Source: a virus. Taken from it: a DNA stretch of 25,316 bases. Within the stretch, counting starts at the first letter, position 1. Each line of letters opens with the position of its first letter. The notes below the pieces were generated by a model. It saw nothing but the letters and a program-made list of their open reading frames with translations. It did no database searches and was not told the DNA's origin. Shown in pieces: positions 23,338 to 25,316 of the stretch. The position numbers and the translations under genes were made by a program. Where the stretch lies: the IMG/VR virus record IMGVR_UViG_3300027896_000201, positions 1-25,316 of that record; one strand, written 5' to 3'.

Positions 23338-23345
23338 ACATATGT
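23338..23345. promoter_or_regulatory. Palindrome ACATATGT in the divergent region
   Basis: The 8-base palindrome lies between the divergent terminase and nuclease genes, 35 bases before the nuclease ATG. The same word occurs at 532-539 and 677-684 in the other long intergenic gap, and I found it nowhere else. It may be an operator half or a binding site; unproven. Confidence 0.35.
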
Positions 23346-23379
23346 GAATTCTTGAATATTTCTGGCTTAATTTTGTACT

Positions 23380-23691
23380 ATGGAATTTAGACTCAAAAGA
23401 TACAGGATATCAGAAGCGAATATTCAGGCAGAATGCTATCATAAATTAAAGCTTCTGGGGATAAGGACTTATCTTGAATATGGCTGTGAAAACTGCAGAT
23501 TTGATATGGTTGTCCTTAATGGAAGCAAGATAATTGCAATTGTTGAATTCAAGAATGGAAGAGCTGGCAAGCCAATAAATCAGAATACAAGACAATATAA
23601 AAAATATCATTCTTTTGGCCTTCCTGTAATTTACTGCAAAAGTGTTACTGAAATTGAAGAAACAATAAAAAAAATTCAAGCATTATTTTAA
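23380..23691 (+). CDS. Small PD-(D/E)XK nuclease (VRR-NUC-like)
   Basis: The only gene I support on the plus strand. The 103-aa protein shows a minimal PD-(D/E)XK core: a first helix with E18 (QAECYHKL), GCENCRFDMVV with D42, IAIVEFKNGR with E57-x-K59, then NTRQYKKYHSFGLPVIYC, which is the usual helix-strand ending of the fold. Its size and pattern resemble stand-alone VRR-NUC or Holliday-junction-like nucleases. The DNA is more A/T-rich than the neighbours. The sequence TAATTTTG (23368-23375) just before the ATG fits a -7 box, but would give an almost leaderless mRNA. It may process DNA for packaging or recombination, or be a selfish accessory nuclease. Confidence 0.8.
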   Translation: MEFRLKRYRISEANIQAECYHKLKLLGIRTYLEYGCENCRFDMVVLNGSKIIAIVEFKNGRAGKPINQNTRQYKKYHSFGLPVIYCKSVTEIEETIKKIQALF

Positions 23692-23760
23692 GCACCCCCC
23701 TATTATCCCCCCAAGCTGAATTTGCCCTCATTTTAATCCTTCTGGGGGCTGTTCAAAACA

Positions 23761-23800
23761 TCAGGCCTCTGGAGGATGGGTTGCCTTACCAGAGGCCTGA
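23761..23800. terminator. Strong hairpin between convergent gene ends (bidirectional terminator candidate)
   Basis: Perfect 12-bp inverted repeat TCAGGCCTCTGG/CCAGAGGCCTGA with a 16-base loop, between the 3' ends of the plus-strand nuclease and the minus-strand 75-aa gene. On the minus strand it is followed by TGTTTTG, on the plus strand by no real U-run. G-runs on the left (CCCCCC at 23706-23712, GGGGG at 23744-23748) could form a second stem. Confidence 0.65.
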
Positions 23801-23826
23801 GGGTCTTAAATCGCTTCTTTCGGGCT

Positions 23827-24054
23827 TTAGTCAGGAAGTTTGATTTCATCAGGATGCCCTGTTCTCCACTTCCTGAATTCATCAATCCTTGCCCCTATCC
23901 CAGAGATATGAGCCTGATCACATTTATTGGCCTTGCACAGATCCCTGTAGTGGTCAATAGCACTGACAGAGATCAGATCCTTTGCTGTCAGCACAAAGAT
24001 AGGGATGCCTCTGGCTTCCGAATCTTCAATAATTTTCTTGTCTTTTGTTGTCAT
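23827..24054 (-). CDS. Conserved-looking small protein (75 aa)
   Basis: Starts at ATG 24054 (MTTKDKKIIEDSE) with an A/T leader; the longer frame to 24123 begins with TTG and overlaps the upstream gene, so it is rejected. It has an alpha/beta pattern: ARGIPIFVLTAKDLIS, then AIDHYRDLCKANKCDQAHI, and FRKWRTGHPDEIKLPD. I have an impression of similar small proteins in Bacteroidota phages but know no function. Codon use (CTG, ATC, AGG) matches the core phage genes. Confidence 0.65.
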   Translation of the reverse strand: MTTKDKKIIEDSEARGIPIFVLTAKDLISVSAIDHYRDLCKANKCDQAHISGIGARIDEFRKWRTGHPDEIKLPD

Positions 24055-24110
24055 TGTCTTTGTTATTACTTTCAATAAATGATTTTCTGCGATCTTGCAT
24101 ATCGGTTTTA

Positions 24111-25079
24111 TTATATTCCACAATAACCCTCACATTCATCAATAAGTTCAGGAAACATATCCAGTTGAGTATCGGCATCAAAGTCTATCGAGTCCAATGG
24201 TTTGCATGATCTATGGAGAAATGGAATTGATTTTAAAATAGAATTATGATTTTGCTTTGACTGTATGGTTTGCTCCAATTCACAAGCCTTTATAAATTCA
24301 GTCTTATGTTCTTTCTTTAACCACTTCCAATATCTATCAGAGTGAAAAGGACAAAAGAAACAGGATGATCGCTGTGGTGTTTTTATTCCTTTTGATTTCA
24401 CATAATCAATAGTGCCTTTTCTGACAACAAAATTATCTACAAGCGGATATTTATTTATTCTCCTTTTATTGGTGCTAATCCGCATACGTTCCCTTTCATC
24501 AAAAGACATTCCCAACCAAAGATTATACTTAACCCTTTTCTCAAGTGTTTTATTAATTAAAACCGAAGTCGGATTTGTCTTATAATCTGAAGTACATTGC
24601 CTCATTAACATTCCCTTTGTCCCGTCAGCATTTAGAGTAAAGAAAGGAGGTACTGAAGAAGTATAAAATCCGTTTCTCGATGCTTTTGCTGGATTGCAAA
24701 GTTTTTCTAAAAGAGTATCCCCTTTTTTCTTCGTCAGATAAATATCAAATCCATAGTGTTTCTTACAATACTTTTGGAAGTATTCAAAGTAATCGTATAT
24801 AAATTCAGGTTCTGCACCAGTGTCTGCAAATACGGCAAAATCTGGACGGGGTAAATCATATTCCCCATTTAAAGCCATTAGGATTAACCCCGTTGACTGT
24901 GTACCCGCTCCGTATGAAATCACATTTATCATCATTAACATTTTTGGTAACTCATCCCCCTGCTTGAATCTTGGAGGATTCTTGAGAGGCCAGATCTCAT
25001 CTTCAGTCTGTTCAATCTTTCTCCGGAGATCCCTGATCTGAGCCTGAAGTATCTCCTCTTTTTCTTTTCGTGATGTCAT
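24111..25079 (-). CDS. PP-loop sulfotransferase/PAPS reductase-like protein with N-terminal coiled coil
   Basis: 322 aa from ATG 25079 (a TTG at 25088 is less likely). Residues 4-30 form a coiled coil (EKEEILQAQIRDLRRKIEQ). A PP-loop follows: ISYGAGTQSTGL (S55 to S62), which binds ATP and activates a substrate by adenylation. VFADTGAEP, RQCTSDYKTNP (C162), SSCFFCPFHSD (C240, C243) and a final ECEGYC (C316, C320) give cysteine pairs able to hold a metal or Fe-S cluster, or pass sulfur. The family includes PAPS reductase and DndC relatives; phage members have no agreed role and may modify nucleic acid. From about 24945 leftwards the codon use is clearly different from the coiled-coil part. The true start may be one of the ATGs at 24941, 24935 or 24932. 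Confidence 0.82.
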   Translation of the reverse strand: MTSRKEKEEILQAQIRDLRRKIEQTEDEIWPLKNPPRFKQGDELPKMLMMINVISYGAGTQSTGLILMALNGEYDLPRPDFAVFADTGAEPEFIYDYFEYFQKYCKKHYGFDIYLTKKKGDTLLEKLCNPAKASRNGFYTSSVPPFFTLNADGTKGMLMRQCTSDYKTNPTSVLINKTLEKRVKYNLWLGMSFDERERMRISTNKRRINKYPLVDNFVVRKGTIDYVKSKGIKTPQRSSCFFCPFHSDRYWKWLKKEHKTEFIKACELEQTIQSKQNHNSILKSIPFLHRSCKPLDSIDFDADTQLDMFPELIDECEGYCGI

Positions 25080-25260
25080 GATATTCAATTTTAATGTTGA
25101 ATTTCTTCTTCATGTATTTCTGGATCTGCTTTACTGTCTTCCCCTTGCTTACCAGAGTCAACACAAGGAGGCTCACTGCCTGATCCAGCTCTTCCGCTGG
25201 AGTCTGTGGAGAAGAGATCTGGCTCTCCAGATCCTGCTCCTGATTTGTATCTTCCTTCAT
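25012..25260 (-). CDS. Small HTH-like protein (82 aa)
   Basis: The protein starts MKEDTNQEQDLESQ with an A/T leader (AATTAATCCAATTCT). After an acidic, flexible 25 residues it has a helical region AEELDQAVSLLVLTLVSKGKTVKQIQKYMKKKF whose SKGKTVKQIQKYM part looks like a helix-turn-helix, and ends in basic/charged residues. Codon use matches the phage. It overlaps the next gene by 68 bases. A second frame is open from the edge to 25091, so the real gene at this place is not certain. Possibly a DNA-binding regulator. Confidence 0.5.
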   Translation of the reverse strand: MKEDTNQEQDLESQISSPQTPAEELDQAVSLLVLTLVSKGKTVKQIQKYMKKKFNIKIEYHDITKRKRGDTSGSDQGSPEKD

Positions 25261-25316
25261 AGAATTGGATTAATTTATTGATGTTTGATAACTTACATTC
25301 CTTGCCCTGCTCGATC

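Noticed and set aside
630-23816. The 14-base repeat as attachment-site pair of a prophage
   Set aside because: Phage structural genes lie between the copies, but phage-like genes continue to the right, no integrase is seen, and about one match of this length is expected by chance.
23776-24078. 100-codon plus-strand frame opposite the 75-aa gene
   Set aside because: It begins inside the hairpin loop at 23773-23788 and runs antisense to a gene with phage-like codon use and leader.
1-25316. tRNA genes, CRISPR arrays, insertion sequences, diversity-generating retroelement
   Set aside because: No cloverleaf with a CCA-type end, no regular repeats with spacers, no transposase and no reverse transcriptase or template/variable repeat pair was seen; a search tool could still find a weak tRNA.

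Overview
The window is a 25.3 kb stretch of a tailed double-stranded DNA phage (or prophage) with a siphovirus-like morphogenesis module. The likely host belongs to the Bacteroidota. Evidence for that host: most starts have an A/T-rich leader instead of a Shine-Dalgarno sequence, one promoter fits the Bacteroidota pattern TTG-N19-TAnnTTTG (411-440), there is an HYR/Ig-type lipoprotein, the small terminase has the Bacteroidota type 'GRPP...IDENEEVPTITGL', and the holin, hub and tail-tube proteins look like those of Bacteroidota phages. No integrase, repressor, tRNA or replication gene is visible, so lifestyle is unknown.

Nearly everything is read from the minus strand, so gene order runs from high to low coordinates. 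25.3-23.8 kb: accessory genes (small HTH-like protein, PP-loop sulfotransferase-like protein, 75-aa protein). 23.7-23.4 kb: the only plus-strand gene, a small PD-(D/E)XK nuclease between two hairpin terminators. 23.2-16.2 kb: packaging and head (TerS, TerL, 55-aa protein, portal, Mu-F-like protein, 47-aa protein, prohead protease, major capsid protein, an exported protein), closed by a strong intrinsic terminator. 16.1-14.2 kb: connector and neck genes. 14.2-8.3 kb: tail (two adjacent tail-tube paralogs, a tail chaperone pair joined by a -1 frameshift on A9, tape measure, hub). 8.3-7.3 kb: three small membrane proteins in a block with clearly more CpG. 7.3-3.1 kb: adhesion (a third tail-tube paralog fused to Ig-like and LamG-like domains, a 114-aa protein, a tail spike with a deacetylase-like C-terminus). 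3.0-0.76 kb: exported protein and lysis cassette (amidase, holin, HYR lipoprotein, u-spanin-like lipoprotein). 0.76-0.37 kb: non-coding with a promoter for the next transcription unit.

Most interesting points: three divergent copies of the tail-tube domain, two carrying C-terminal extensions; extreme CpG depletion (4 CpG in 720 bases at 9961-10680) broken by CpG-richer islands; an exported protein inside the head operon with the only strong Shine-Dalgarno I found; a complete frameshift signal in the tail chaperone; and two homopolymers (A8, A9) where one base more or less would restore a better protein. Several real small genes (35, 47, 55, 59 and 75 aa) are easy to miss. All family calls come from reading motifs by eye; no database search was run.
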